Source: Chloroflexota bacterium
Lineage (GTDB): Bacteria; Chloroflexota; Chloroflexia; Chloroflexales; Roseiflexaceae
NCBI GenBank assembly: GCA_013388755.1
Contig: JACAEQ010000114.1
Location: 1 to 64,000 of the forward strand
Direction of reading: 5' to 3'
Length of the DNA: 64,000 nt
This document shows, piece after piece, positions 44,447 through 54,378 of the stretch (within the stretch, counting starts at the first letter, position 1; each line of letters starts with the position of its first letter). The position numbers and the translations under genes were made by a program. The notes under the pieces were generated by a model, which was not told where the DNA came from, made no database searches, and saw nothing but the letters and a program-made list of their open reading frames with translations.

Positions 44447-44739
44447 GTGGGGCTTCTACTACGAGGCGCACCGCGCGCCCGGGCACCTGCGATCATCCAC
44501 AGGGATTCTCGTGTGTTCTCGCGCTGGTCGCATCACTCCGCAAGCCGGCGTTTGTGCATGTCTGTGTCATGGCTGCCACAGTGTACCACAGATCACCTCC
44601 ACAGAGGGCCGCCGCATAACTGTTTATGAGCGGAGGTCCAGGGGAAGCCTCGGGAAAAAGAATCGGCGATGGCACGTCGCCCCGCCTTCGCAAACAACCT
44701 GCCTTCGAGACGTGTGAACACTGACGTCGCTGACTCTAT

Positions 44740-44768
44740 TTGACAGGCATCTTCCCGCGTGCTATTGT
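44740..44768 (+). promoter_or_regulatory. Sigma70-type promoter of the thiamine transport operon
   Basis: TTGACA (44740-44745) and TATTGT (44763-44768) with the optimal 17-bp spacer. The predicted start is about 20 bp before the riboswitch. Confidence 0.7.
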
Positions 44769-44792
44769 GATTCCGTTAATAGATCACACACT

Positions 44793-44891
44793 GCTAGGGG
44801 TGCCGGGTGAGCCCGGCTGAGATTGCGGCCCGATTGATGCCGCCGACCCTTCGAACCTGACCCGGATCATACCGGCGTAGGGAAGCGTATC
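44793..44891 (+). promoter_or_regulatory. TPP riboswitch (THI element)
   Basis: The aptamer core is complete: AGGGGTGCCGGG and GGCTGAGATTGCGG (P2/P3 with the CTGAGA pyrimidine sensor), ACCCTTCGAACCTGACCCGG, and ATACCGGCGTAGGGAAGCG (pyrophosphate-binding helix). It lies between the promoter and thiB. The GC-rich stretch GACCGTACCCGGGTCGGT just after it (44907-44924) can form a hairpin that may be the expression platform. TPP binding should lower transporter expression. Confidence 0.93.
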
Positions 44892-45007
44892 TGCTGTTCA
44901 GCCGCTGACCGTACCCGGGTCGGTGGCTGTTGTGTTTTCAGCCGGCGTGACGTTGCATGGCGCAGTGTGTGCGATCGGTCTCTGGAGTGAAAGACAGGAG
45001 GCAGAAG

Positions 45008-46141
45008 ATGCGTACCAGATGGAGGAGGAGGTTCGCAGGCGGTGCGCGCCGGTACGTGCATACCGCGTGGGGGATCGTCGTCATGGTGCTGGCAACCATG
45101 CTCCTGGCAGCCTGTGGCGGCGCGGCACAAACGGGTGGCCCGCCAACGCCGGCATCTGCGCCGGGCGAGCGACGCCTGGTTGTCATGACCCACGACAGCT
45201 TTGCAGTCTCCGAAGATGTCATGGCCGATTTCGAGCGCGAACAGAGCGTCAGCGTTGAAGTGCTGCCTTCCGGCGACGCGGGGAGCGCGTTGAACAAGGC
45301 CATTCTCAGCAAGGATGCTCCACTTGCCGATGTATTTTTCGGCGTTGACAACACGTTCCTCAGCCGGGCGCTCAATGCCGAGATATTCGAGCCGTACCAG
45401 TCTCCGGCGCTGGCGGCCATACCGGATGATCTGAAGCTCGATCCGTCCGCGCGACTGGTTCCGATTGATTTCGGGTATGTGACGATCAACTATGATCGCG
45501 CGTTCCTGGAAGCGCGCAATCTGGCGCCGCCGCAACAACTTGCCGACCTGACCGGACCGGCCTGGAAAGGATTGCTGGTGGTGGAACATCCGGCAACATC
45601 ATCGCCGGGCCTGGCATTCCTCATGGCAACCATCGCAACCTTCGGTGAGGATGGAAGTTACACCTGGCGCGACTTCTGGCGCGATCTGCGCGCGAACGAC
45701 GTGCTGGTGGCCGAGGGTTGGAACGATGCCTACTACACGCATTTCAGCGGGTCGAGTGGCCAGGGGCCGCGCCCACTGGTCGTGTCGTATGCCACCAGTC
45801 CGGCGGCTGAGGTGTTTTTCAGCGAGGGAAAGCTGGAGACTCCGCCGACAGGCAACCTGATGGCCGGGAGTTTCAAGCAGATTGAATTCGCCGGTGTGCT
45901 GAAGGGCGCGCGCGAGCCGGAACTGGCGCGCCGTTTCATTGACTTCATGCTCAGCCGGCGTTTCCAGGAAGATATTCCGTTGCAGATGTTCGTCTACCCG
46001 GTCTTGCCGGATGCCGCGCTTCCCGATGTGTTCGTTCGCTTCGCTCAGGTCCCGTCCGATCCGGCGATCATTGCGCCCGAACGTATTGAGCGGAACCGTG
46101 AGCGCTGGATCGAAGAATGGACGCAGATTGTGCTCAGGTGA
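45008..46141 (+). CDS. thiB: Thiamine ABC transporter substrate-binding lipoprotein
   Basis: 377 residues from the ATG at 45008 with AGGAGG 6 bp upstream. A basic N-terminus, a hydrophobic helix and a lipobox LLAACGG mark a lipoprotein. The mature part has RLVVMTHDSFAVSEDVMADF, LADVFFGVDNTFLSRAL, PIDFGYVTINYD, TSSPGLAFLMATIATFG and SYATSPAAEVFF, the ThiB signature. It captures thiamine (or its phosphates) for the ThiP permease. Riboswitch control supports the assignment. Confidence 0.92.
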   Translation: MRTRWRRRFAGGARRYVHTAWGIVVMVLATMLLAACGGAAQTGGPPTPASAPGERRLVVMTHDSFAVSEDVMADFEREQSVSVEVLPSGDAGSALNKAILSKDAPLADVFFGVDNTFLSRALNAEIFEPYQSPALAAIPDDLKLDPSARLVPIDFGYVTINYDRAFLEARNLAPPQQLADLTGPAWKGLLVVEHPATSSPGLAFLMATIATFGEDGSYTWRDFWRDLRANDVLVAEGWNDAYYTHFSGSSGQGPRPLVVSYATSPAAEVFFSEGKLETPPTGNLMAGSFKQIEFAGVLKGAREPELARRFIDFMLSRRFQEDIPLQMFVYPVLPDAALPDVFVRFAQVPSDPAIIAPERIERNRERWIEEWTQIVLR

Positions 46142-46213
46142 CGCCAGGCAGGGCCAGGCGCGCTCTGGCCGGCAGCCGGCAGGGGGCAGGTTCAGGGGCT
46201 TCGGTGGCGACCA

Positions 46214-47899
46214 ATGCGTCTTCGTTATGCAATATACGCGGTACCGGTCATATTTTTGACGCTGTTCCTGCTCTATCCGCTTGCCATGATCCTGCGATCA
46301 GGGCTGGCTGGCGGGTTTCCCGCATTCACCGACCGGTTCATCCTGTCGGTCATCTGGTTCACATGCTGGCAGGCGGTACTTTCCACCGGGTTAACCCTGC
46401 TTGCCGGCCTGCCGGCTGCGTATGTTCTGGCGCGCTACCGGTTTCCGGGCCGTAGCGCGCTGTATGCGCTGGCAACTGCGCCATTCGTCATGCCGGTGGT
46501 TGTCGTAGCAGCAGGGTTCGTGGCGCTACTGGGGCGGAACGGTATCGTGAACGATGCCCTGGCGGGGATATTCGGCGCGGCGGCGCCACAGATTGACGTG
46601 TTGAATACGCTTGGCGTGGTGCTGCTGGCGCATGTTTTCTACAATCTGAGCGTTGTTGTGCGCCTGGTCGGTGGCCTCTGGAGCGTGCTGGATCCACGGC
46701 TCGAAGAGGCGGCAGCCGTGCTGGGCGCCAGCCGCCGCGCGACGCTCCGGCGGGTGACGCTACCGCTCCTGGCGCCTGCAATCGGCGCGGCGGCGCTGCT
46801 GGTTTTTTTGTTTACCTTTGGCAGTTTTGGCGTCGTGTTGTTGCTTGGCGGCCCGCGCCTGGCAACCATCGAGGTTGAAATCTACCGCCAGACAGCGCAG
46901 GCCCTGCGACTGGATGTTGCGTCCGCGCTTGCGCTTGTGCAGTTGTGCGCCACACTGGCAGCCGCTGCCGTTTATGACCGGTTGCAGCGTCGCAGTACGG
47001 TGGCGTTGCGGTTGCGACCGGCAGGAGCCAGTGCTCGCCCGCCGGAAACGTGTCGGGCGTGGTTGCTGGTTGGCGGGTGCATGCTACTGGTGCTGCTCTT
47101 GATGGCGCCATTACCCGCGCTGGCATTGCGTTCGCTGACCAGCCTGACGCCTGGCGTTGAGGGCATGACGCTGGAGTACTACCGCATGCTGGGCGAGAAC
47201 CGGCGAGGATCGTTATTCTTCGTGCCGCCGCTGGCTGCGCTGGCGAACTCGCTTCTGTTCGCCGGCGCTGCAACGCTCCTGGCACTCCTGGTCGGTATAC
47301 CGGCAGCCTATGCCCTGACCGGCAACGCTGTGCGCAGCGTGGCGATCGCGCATACCCGGCGACGTGTTTCCGGCCGGCAGATCGCACGCGTGATTCTCGG
47401 CGGCATCATCATCCTCCCGGTCGGCGTCAGCGCGATCGTCCTCGGCCTCGGCTATATCGTCGCCTTCGGCCCGCCGGGATGGTTGCGCTCGCCATTGCTC
47501 ATCCCTGTGGCGCATGCCTTGCTGGCGCTACCACTGGTGGTGCGCTCCCTGACACCGGCGCTGCAGGCGATCGATCCACGCATTCGTGAAGCGGCGCGTG
47601 TGCTGGGCGCCGGGCCGGCACGGATCATCATGCGCGTGGATCTGCCGCTTGTGGCGCCAGCGCTCCTGGTCGCCGGGCTATTCGCATTTACCGTGTCACT
47701 CGGCGATTTCGGCGCGGCACTGTTGCTGGCGCGCCCTGAATACCCGACGATTCCCGTCGTGATTGCGCGTCTGCTTGGCCAGCCCGGTGCGGCGAACTAT
47801 GGGCAGGCGCTGGCCCTGGGCACCATCCTCATGGGCGTGACCCTGGCGGCGTTCCTGGTCATCGAATGGGTGCAGCCGCGATCCATCAGCACCCCCTGA
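46214..47899 (+). CDS. thiP: Thiamine ABC transporter permease (fused two-domain)
   Basis: 561 residues, about 12 helices in two homologous halves typical of ThiP/FbpB permeases. The two EAA loops are EEAAAVLGASRRATLRRVTLP (about 170-190) and REAARVLGAGPARIIMRVDLP (about 455-475). It follows thiB by 72 bp. No ATPase gene (thiQ) follows; the next gene is a histidine kinase after 119 bp with its own likely promoter region. Confidence 0.92.
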   Translation: MRLRYAIYAVPVIFLTLFLLYPLAMILRSGLAGGFPAFTDRFILSVIWFTCWQAVLSTGLTLLAGLPAAYVLARYRFPGRSALYALATAPFVMPVVVVAAGFVALLGRNGIVNDALAGIFGAAAPQIDVLNTLGVVLLAHVFYNLSVVVRLVGGLWSVLDPRLEEAAAVLGASRRATLRRVTLPLLAPAIGAAALLVFLFTFGSFGVVLLLGGPRLATIEVEIYRQTAQALRLDVASALALVQLCATLAAAAVYDRLQRRSTVALRLRPAGASARPPETCRAWLLVGGCMLLVLLLMAPLPALALRSLTSLTPGVEGMTLEYYRMLGENRRGSLFFVPPLAALANSLLFAGAATLLALLVGIPAAYALTGNAVRSVAIAHTRRRVSGRQIARVILGGIIILPVGVSAIVLGLGYIVAFGPPGWLRSPLLIPVAHALLALPLVVRSLTPALQAIDPRIREAARVLGAGPARIIMRVDLPLVAPALLVAGLFAFTVSLGDFGAALLLARPEYPTIPVVIARLLGQPGAANYGQALALGTILMGVTLAAFLVIEWVQPRSISTP

Positions 47900-48018
47900 T
47901 GCACGCTTCATCTCCATGCTTCAGCAAGATGCAACATCATGCGCCGCCATCTGGTGCCGGTGTGGAGTACAATGTCACCAGGATGCCTGATAGGGTGTAG
48001 TTGTGGTGTGAGGGTGAC

Positions 48019-49917
48019 ATGTTTCGGGCGCTTGCCGCGCGTCCAGGGCTGTTTGTCACAGGGTACCTGGCGCTGGCGCTGCTCACCAGCGCAACCCTGG
48101 TGGTCGTCAGGAGCTACGATCAGTGGCTCTTCTTGCTCGTCTGGCCGGTGATTCTCAGTGCAGCACTCTTCCCGCGACGGTTGTATCTGCTCGTGCTTGG
48201 TCTTGCGCTGCTCGTTGTGGTTGGCACACTGGTACTCATTGTCCCCGACATTGCCGCATCGCTCAGAACGGTACTGGCCGGTGGAGTTATGACACTGATA
48301 GCCTGTGAGAGCCTGTTCCGGTTGATGCGTCGCCAGCGCACTGCTACGGCTGCCTTACGCATCAGCGAGGAACGCTTCCGCTCTACCTTTGAGCGTGCAC
48401 CTGTGCCTATGGCGATCACTGATCTCCAGGGACGCTTGAAGCGCTTTAACCCGGCGTTGAGCGTGATGCTCGGCTATGATGCATCTGAATTGCAGGGCAT
48501 CGAGTTGAATAGTATCGCCCATCCTGAGGATCGTGCAGTCGGTCACCGGTTGCGCGATGCCATCATGGCAGCGGGTGGTGATGCTGACCTTGAGAAACGC
48601 TATATCTGCAAGGATGGCCGGGTCATTCATATGCTGCTGAAGGGAACGCTCCTGCTGGATGCCAATGGCCAGCCCCATGAGTTGCTGGGTATCTTCTTCG
48701 ATCTGACCGAGCGCCGTCAGGCGGAAGAGAACCGCCTGGCATTCGAGCGCACCATCCTCGAGCGGCAGCGCCTCGAAAGCCTGGGTGTTCTGGCTGCCGG
48801 CGTGGCGCATGATTTCAATAATCTTCTGGCTGGCGTGATGGGGAACACGAACGTGGCATTGCTTGAGCTACCGCCTGAATCGCCGGCGCGAGCCTGCCTG
48901 AGCCAGATCGAAGTCTCCGTGAAACGTGCCGCAGATCTGACGCGGCACATGCTGGCCTATGCCGGCCATGGCCGGGTGATGCGCGAAACGATTGACATGA
49001 ATGCCACCATCGGTGAGTTTGATGCGCTGCTGGACACGTTGATCTCTGCTGCGATTACCGTTGAGTATCGGCTCGCTCCGGGTGCACTACCGGTGTATAT
49101 TGATCGCGCCCAGTTGCAGCAGATGCTTACAGCCTTGATGATGAATGCCGTTGAGTCGATCGGCGAAAACCCCGGCACTATTGTTGTTGTGACCGATCGG
49201 CGGACGCTGCAAGCGGATGATACTGCATCGCACTGGATCGGCGCGCCGTTGCCTGCGGGCGAGTATGCCCTGATTGAGATTCGTGATACCGGGTGTGGTA
49301 TGGACGAGGCAACGCGCGAGCGTATCTTCGACCCCTTTTTCAGTACGAAGCAACCTGGTCGCGGCCTCGGTCTCGCGGCCACGCTGGGGATCGTGCGCAG
49401 CCATGGCGGCGCGCTGCAGGTCGAAAGCGCACCTGGCGCAGGCAGTGTGTTCCGTATCGTGTTGCCGGTTTGCGGGGCGGCCATAACTGGCAATGTATTC
49501 CCGCCAGAGAAGACGCCAGCGCCACGAGCTGCGGTTCCTGATCGCGAACGCAGGATACTGGTTGTTGATGATGAGGCGGCGGTGCGTACGGTAACGTCAC
49601 GTATGCTGGAGCGTCTGGGGTACCAGACGCTGGTTGCGCCTGATGGTCAGGCAGCGGTCGATCTGTTTGCGGCACATGCCGACACGATCGCCTGTGTGCT
49701 GCTGGATGTGACAATGCCGGTTATGGGCGGTGCACAGGCACTCCAGGCAATACGGGAGGTTCGCCCCGAAGCGCCGGTCGTGCTTATGAGTGGGTATGCC
49801 AGTGAGGAGACAGCGGCACGCTTTGCGCAGCTGCGACCGACTGGCTTTCTGCATAAGCCATTCGATACCAGTGAGCTGCGTACCTGCCTCGAAGCTGCGT
49901 TCAGGCACGCCAATGAT
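48019..49917 (+). CDS. Hybrid sensor histidine kinase/response regulator with PAS domain
   Basis: Start ATG 48019 (GAGGGTGAC upstream), 633 residues. Three N-terminal helices (about 11-95) with very short loops, a PAS domain (about 115-235, SEERFRSTFERAPVPMAIT), and a HisKA domain with phospho-acceptor H264 in GVAHDFNNLLAG. The HATPase domain has MNAVESIGE (N box), DTGCGMDE (G1), FDPFFSTKQPGRGLGLA (F/G2). The C-terminal receiver has VVDDE, phospho-acceptor D563 in LLDVTMP, and K613 in HKPF. No output regulator is adjacent. The signal is unknown. Confidence 0.92.
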
Positions 49918-49969
49918 TGACATCGCGGTTCCGGCGCGGGTTGCCACAAACAGGGGATCCAGTTCAGCG

Positions 49970-49975
49970 TATAAT
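49970..49975 (+). promoter_or_regulatory. Consensus -10 box placed for a leaderless transcript
   Basis: A perfect TATAAT ends 8 bp before the ATG at 49984, so transcription would start at or beside the first codon. No good -35 at 16-18 bp; TTGCCA lies 23 bp upstream. No ribosome site precedes the ATG. Confidence 0.4.
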
Positions 49976-49983
49976 AGCCTGCC

Positions 49984-51078
49984 ATGAACAGCAGCGATCG
50001 CCTTGTGCCTCGATTTTGCGGCCAGTGCGGCGCGCCTCTGCCGCCTGGCCATCCGCGTTTCTGCATCGAGTGCGGTCATCCGCTCAGGCATCACACGCCG
50101 CAGGACGCGCCACCATCCTCACAGCCCGATCATCCCGTGGCGACGGGACCGACAGTGCGACTCGCCAACGCGCGTACCGAGCAGTCAGTGGTCGGCGGCA
50201 CCGTGCAATTGCCCTCGTCGGGTGCCGTCCCGCCAGGGTTGTGGTTCGCACCAGAGCTACCTGGCCCTGACGATATTGTTGCGATTTATGCTCCCCTGCG
50301 CGCGGTCGTCGGCGGGTGGAGTGGCCTGATCGAAAACGGTTGGGAGAAACTTGGGCAGGCATGGGCCGGCGACGGTACCAGTCGTGATCTGGTGCGGTTT
50401 GCGGTGGAGCGTGTCTGGTTTGCCGCACCCGATGCAGCGCAGGGCATGAAACTTCACGTCCGGATCACCGCTGCGGCCCATGCCGACGAGGGGCGCACAC
50501 GGCGCGGATTTCGCTACCGGATCGGCGCCGACCCGCCGATGGAGGTTGCTGCATCATGGTGGTCAGAAGGAGATGCGCCGCGCTATGACCTGGCCGTGCC
50601 CCAGATACAGATCATGGCGCCGCCACGCATCAGGCGCGTGTCGGACTACCCGGAACAGGTGCAGCGGATGGTTGCGCGCGAGGCGGAAACCTGGGCACAA
50701 CAGGGAGAAGTGCGCGGGTTGTTCCGCATGCCGAACCCGGCACAGCAGCGTACGATCGCCGGGCGCGGTATTCCGTTGATCGAAGTCTCCGCAATCGGCG
50801 CGTTGCTGCGCCTGGGAGGCGCGGTGCAGCGGCTCTATCGCGTCCTGATGCACCGGCCACTGGTCTGCCGCAGCGGCGACTGGCCGAAACTCAAGCGCCG
50901 CATGGCGCACGATGCAGCCGGCCTGGGTCTCGACATGCGCGCCGATGCCATGATCGAGTGGTGGCTCGATCGCGAAGGATACGATGGCGTGGTACTGGAA
51001 CGCGGCGCGCATCGCTATGGCGGCGGGCGGGCCGTAATTGCCTTCCGGCGCAGCCAGATCGCTTTGATAGAGGGATGA
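49984..51078 (+). CDS. Zinc-ribbon protein of unknown function
   Basis: 364 residues. The N-terminus has a rubredoxin-like zinc ribbon, FCGQCGAPLPPGHPRFCIECGHPL (about residues 11-34; four Cys). A Pro/Ser linker follows, then a roughly 280-residue domain with WFAPELPGPDDIVAIYAP and FRYRIGADPPMEVAASWW, ending IEWWLDREGYDGVVLERG. I do not recognise the large domain. There is no membrane segment. It lies 14 bp before glgA in the same direction. Confidence 0.75.
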   Translation: MNSSDRLVPRFCGQCGAPLPPGHPRFCIECGHPLRHHTPQDAPPSSQPDHPVATGPTVRLANARTEQSVVGGTVQLPSSGAVPPGLWFAPELPGPDDIVAIYAPLRAVVGGWSGLIENGWEKLGQAWAGDGTSRDLVRFAVERVWFAAPDAAQGMKLHVRITAAAHADEGRTRRGFRYRIGADPPMEVAASWWSEGDAPRYDLAVPQIQIMAPPRIRRVSDYPEQVQRMVAREAETWAQQGEVRGLFRMPNPAQQRTIAGRGIPLIEVSAIGALLRLGGAVQRLYRVLMHRPLVCRSGDWPKLKRRMAHDAAGLGLDMRADAMIEWWLDREGYDGVVLERGAHRYGGGRAVIAFRRSQIALIEG

Positions 51079-51091
51079 AGAGAGGAGAACG

Positions 51092-52615
51092 ATGCCACGA
51101 CCGAAACGCACCAGAGCCGGAAAAGCCGTCCAGCAGGCAGCGCCGCCGCTGAAGGTCGCCATGATCGCATCAGAATGCGTGCCGTTTGCCAAAACCGGCG
51201 GCCTGGCCGATGTGGTTGGCGCATTGCCAAAGGTGCTGCGCGCCATGGGGCACGATGTCATCGTCATTATGCCGTTGTATGGCATGATCAATCGTGAGCG
51301 GTTCGATCTGCGCCTCTTCCTCGCGCCCATGGGTGTCTGGATGGGCGATGGCCAGGAATGGTGCGCGGTGCATACAACGACCGTTGACGGCGTCCCGGTC
51401 TTCTTTATCGAGAGCGACAAGTACTTCGCGCGACCTGGCCTCTATCACGATGCGGATTACAATGACTATCAGGATAACCCGCGTCGCTTCGGCTTTCTCA
51501 CGCGTGCCGGATTGCAGCTCTGCATTGATATGGGCTTCCGGCCCGACATTGTGCACGCCCACGACTGGCAGACGGCGCTGGCTGCGGCGTATCTGAAGAT
51601 CTGGCACTGGGATCATCCGGTGCTGGGTGGCGCCGCCAGTGTGCTGACGATACATAATATTGCGTACCAGGGCGTGTACGATGCGTCGAATTATCCTTAT
51701 CTCGGATTGCAGTGGGGCAATTTTACTTCGGACAAGTTCGAGGATCACGGGCGGATAAACTTCCTCAAAGGCGGCATCCAGTATGCCGACATGATCAACA
51801 CCGTGAGCCCGACCTACGCCAACGAGACACGCACGCCGGAGGGTGGGTACGGGCTGGCGATGTATCTGAATGATCGCGGCAGCGCATACCGTGGCATTCT
51901 CAATGGTGTGGACTACCAGCAGTGGAACCCGGAGACTGATTCATTGATCCCGGCGCGCTACAGCGCCAGAGACATGTCAGGCAAAGCAATCTGCAAGCGC
52001 GAGTTGCAGTTGCGCCTCGGGCTCGACCTGGATCCGAACGTGCCGGTTGTGGGTGTGGTCAGCCGGCTGGTGCATCAAAAAGGGCTCGATCTACTGGCTG
52101 GCGCGATCGAAGGCCTGGTGCAACAGGCGCTGGTGCAGTTCGTCATTCTCGGTTCGGGCGACAAAGGGCTGGAGGGATTCTATGGCCGGCTTCCCGGCCG
52201 CTATCCAGGCCGGATCGGCAGCTTTATCGGGTATAACGATGAACTGGCGCACTGGATCGAAGCCGGTAGCGACTTTTTTGTGATGCCGTCGCGTTACGAA
52301 CCATGTGGCCTGAACCAGATCTACTCGCTGCGCTACGGAACGCTGCCGATTGTGCGCGCCACGGGCGGGCTCGAGGATACGGTGCAGCAGTATGATGAGC
52401 AAAGTGGTACCGGTACTGGCTTCAAGTTCTATGAATCGAGCGTTCACGCCGTCTATTACACAACTGGCTGGGCCATCAGTACGTACTTCGATCGCCCGCA
52501 TCATATGCAGCAGATGATCCACACGGCAATGGCGCAGGATTACTCGTGGGAACGCAGCGCGCAGGAATATGTGCTCCTGTACCGGGAGGCGCTGGCGCGG
52601 AAGCGGGGATCGTAG
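51092..52615 (+). CDS. glgA: Glycogen synthase (ADP-glucose type, GT5)
   Basis: 507 residues. ADP-glucose binding KTGGLADVVGALPK with K34, HAHDWQTALAAAYLK, LTIHNIAYQGVYD, GILNGVDYQQWNPETD, VSRLVHQKGLDLL and PSRYEPCGLNQIYSLRYG (catalytic C-terminal motif). A GAGAGGAGAACG ribosome site precedes the ATG. It extends alpha-1,4-glucan for storage. The first 20 residues are a basic/Pro extension. No branching enzyme or glgC is near. Confidence 0.95.
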   Translation: MPRPKRTRAGKAVQQAAPPLKVAMIASECVPFAKTGGLADVVGALPKVLRAMGHDVIVIMPLYGMINRERFDLRLFLAPMGVWMGDGQEWCAVHTTTVDGVPVFFIESDKYFARPGLYHDADYNDYQDNPRRFGFLTRAGLQLCIDMGFRPDIVHAHDWQTALAAAYLKIWHWDHPVLGGAASVLTIHNIAYQGVYDASNYPYLGLQWGNFTSDKFEDHGRINFLKGGIQYADMINTVSPTYANETRTPEGGYGLAMYLNDRGSAYRGILNGVDYQQWNPETDSLIPARYSARDMSGKAICKRELQLRLGLDLDPNVPVVGVVSRLVHQKGLDLLAGAIEGLVQQALVQFVILGSGDKGLEGFYGRLPGRYPGRIGSFIGYNDELAHWIEAGSDFFVMPSRYEPCGLNQIYSLRYGTLPIVRATGGLEDTVQQYDEQSGTGTGFKFYESSVHAVYYTTGWAISTYFDRPHHMQQMIHTAMAQDYSWERSAQEYVLLYREALARKRGS

Positions 52616-52709
52616 CGCCACATCAGTGGAACCGGCAACGGGCAAACGTCCGTGAAGCTGCTGTCGCGCGCCTGCTGGATGGTCCACGTTCGGGCCCTGT
52701 GACGCATGC

Positions 52710-52715
52710 TATAAT
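52710..52715 (+). promoter_or_regulatory. -10 box upstream of ppk2
   Basis: A perfect TATAAT 37 bp before the ppk2 start, with a weak TTCGGG 15 bp upstream. It supports independent expression of ppk2. Confidence 0.35.
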
Positions 52716-52752
52716 CCAGGCACCGGTTGTGGCCACGAGAAGGGGAACTGCC

Positions 52753-54369
52753 GTGCTTGAACAGATTGACCTCGATCTCAGGCTCAACAAACATGAGTAT
52801 CGCCAGCGGCTCGTTGACCTGCAGACGCGGTTGTACCACATGGAGCAGGCACTGTTCGAGGCGCGCGTACCGGCGCTGTTCCTCTTTGAAGGATGGGCCG
52901 GAGCAGCCAAGGTGCGTACCATCAGTGTCATTACGCGCCGGCTTGACCCACGTGGCCTGCGGGTACATTCGATTACGCCGCCGCGCACCTATGAACTACA
53001 GTATCCCTGGCTCTACCGCTTCTGGCTGAAGACCCCCAGTTATGGCCAGATCGCGATTTTCGATCGCTCATGGTACCGCCAGGTACTCGCCGAACGGGTG
53101 CGCCAGGAAGTGACCGTCGCCGACTGGCGCAGTCATTGCGAGGATATTGTCGCATTCGAACGCCAGCTCGCCGACGATGGCGCGGTGATCTTGAAGTTCT
53201 GGCTGCATATCTCGCGTGGGGAGCAGGGCCGGCGTTTCAAGAAATTGCTTGGCGACAAAACCACGGCCTGGCAGGTGACTGAAGACGACCAGTGGCAACA
53301 TCGCCATTACGATGAAGTGCGCGACGCGGTCGAAGACATGATTGCTCGCACCGATATGCCGTACGCGCCATGGATTGTGCTGCCGGCGACCAGTGCCCAT
53401 TATGTTCGCGTCGCGGCGTTCGATGCCATTCTGAATGCGCTTGAGGCGCGCATTGGTCGCCCTTCGCTACCCGATCTCGCCTCGCGTGAGGAGATGCTCG
53501 ATACGAGCGGGGTATCGTTTCGCCGCGGCCTTGACTTGCTGCGCACGGGCGGGGCTCGTCCGATCCCACTGCCAGCGCCGCACAATGGCGCATCGGTTGA
53601 AGCGTCATCGCCGGATGCGCATGCTTCAATCAGCCCGGCCGGGGTCAGTGTGCTGCGCCGTGTGGACCTGAGCCGCAAACTGGACGCTCGCACCTATGAT
53701 CGCAAGCTCAATCAGCTCCAGGCGAAGCTGCGCCTGCTCGGTTTTCAGGTCTATCTCCAGAAACGCCCGGTAGTGATTGTCTTTGAGGGATGGGATGCCG
53801 CCGGTAAAGGCGGTACCATCCAGCGTATCACCGAGAAACTCGACCCGCGAAGTTATGTGGTGCACGCGATTGCCGCACCGACCGGCGAGGATAAGGCGCA
53901 TCATTACCTGTACCGCTTCTGGCGCCGGTTGCCGCCGCGTGGTCAGATCGCGATGTTCGATCGTTCGTGGTACGGTCGTGTGCTTGTTGAACGAGTTGAA
54001 GGGTTTGCGCGCCCCGATGAATGGCAGCGCGCCTATGCCGAGATTAACGAATTCGAGCGCCAGCTGGTGGAGTTCGGTACGGTTGTGGTGAAGTTCTGGC
54101 TGCATCTGAGCCCCGAAGAGCAATTACGGCGCTTCGAAGAACGCCAGACGATCCCCTACAAAGCCTGGAAGTTGACGGATGAGGACTGGCGCAACCGCGA
54201 AAAGTGGTCGCAGTATGAGCAGGCCGCCGATGAAATGTTGCTGCGCACGTCAACGCCAGCAGCGCCATGGACGATCGTCGAGGCTGATGATAAGCGGTTT
54301 GCGCGGATCAAAACGTTACGCACGCTGGTTCGCCGGCTGGAGGCCGAGCTTGGCAAAGTGAAACTGTAG
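52753..54369 (+). CDS. ppk2: Polyphosphate kinase 2, fused two-domain (class II, polyphosphate:AMP phosphotransferase type)
   Basis: 538 residues from the GTG at 52753 (GAGAAGGGG upstream, -10 box before it). Two PPK2 domains in tandem. The C-terminal one (about 310-535) has an intact Walker A G346-W-D-A-A-G-K-G-G-T, LDPRSYVVHAI, and Walker B/lid FDRSWYGRVLVERVEGF. The N-terminal one (about 10-250) has GWAGAAKVRT instead, losing the Walker A Asp and Gly residues, but keeps FDRSWYRQVLAERVR. Fused enzymes of this layout usually phosphorylate AMP from polyphosphate, with only the second domain active. Downstream is DUF507. Confidence 0.9.
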   Translation: MLEQIDLDLRLNKHEYRQRLVDLQTRLYHMEQALFEARVPALFLFEGWAGAAKVRTISVITRRLDPRGLRVHSITPPRTYELQYPWLYRFWLKTPSYGQIAIFDRSWYRQVLAERVRQEVTVADWRSHCEDIVAFERQLADDGAVILKFWLHISRGEQGRRFKKLLGDKTTAWQVTEDDQWQHRHYDEVRDAVEDMIARTDMPYAPWIVLPATSAHYVRVAAFDAILNALEARIGRPSLPDLASREEMLDTSGVSFRRGLDLLRTGGARPIPLPAPHNGASVEASSPDAHASISPAGVSVLRRVDLSRKLDARTYDRKLNQLQAKLRLLGFQVYLQKRPVVIVFEGWDAAGKGGTIQRITEKLDPRSYVVHAIAAPTGEDKAHHYLYRFWRRLPPRGQIAMFDRSWYGRVLVERVEGFARPDEWQRAYAEINEFERQLVEFGTVVVKFWLHLSPEEQLRRFEERQTIPYKAWKLTDEDWRNREKWSQYEQAADEMLLRTSTPAAPWTIVEADDKRFARIKTLRTLVRRLEAELGKVKL

Positions 54370-54378
54370 GAGTAGGGT

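Larger units (their letters stand above)
44447..45007. other. Upstream region of the thiamine operon
   Basis: This 561-bp gap lies between divergent genes. Positions 44447-44739 show no convincing gene or repeat. The remainder holds a sigma70-type promoter, a TPP riboswitch and the thiB ribosome site. Confidence 0.75.

Noticed and set aside
44447-44739. Small genes in the gap upstream of the thiamine promoter
   Set aside because: Short frames exist on both strands, but none has a ribosome site or recognisable motif.
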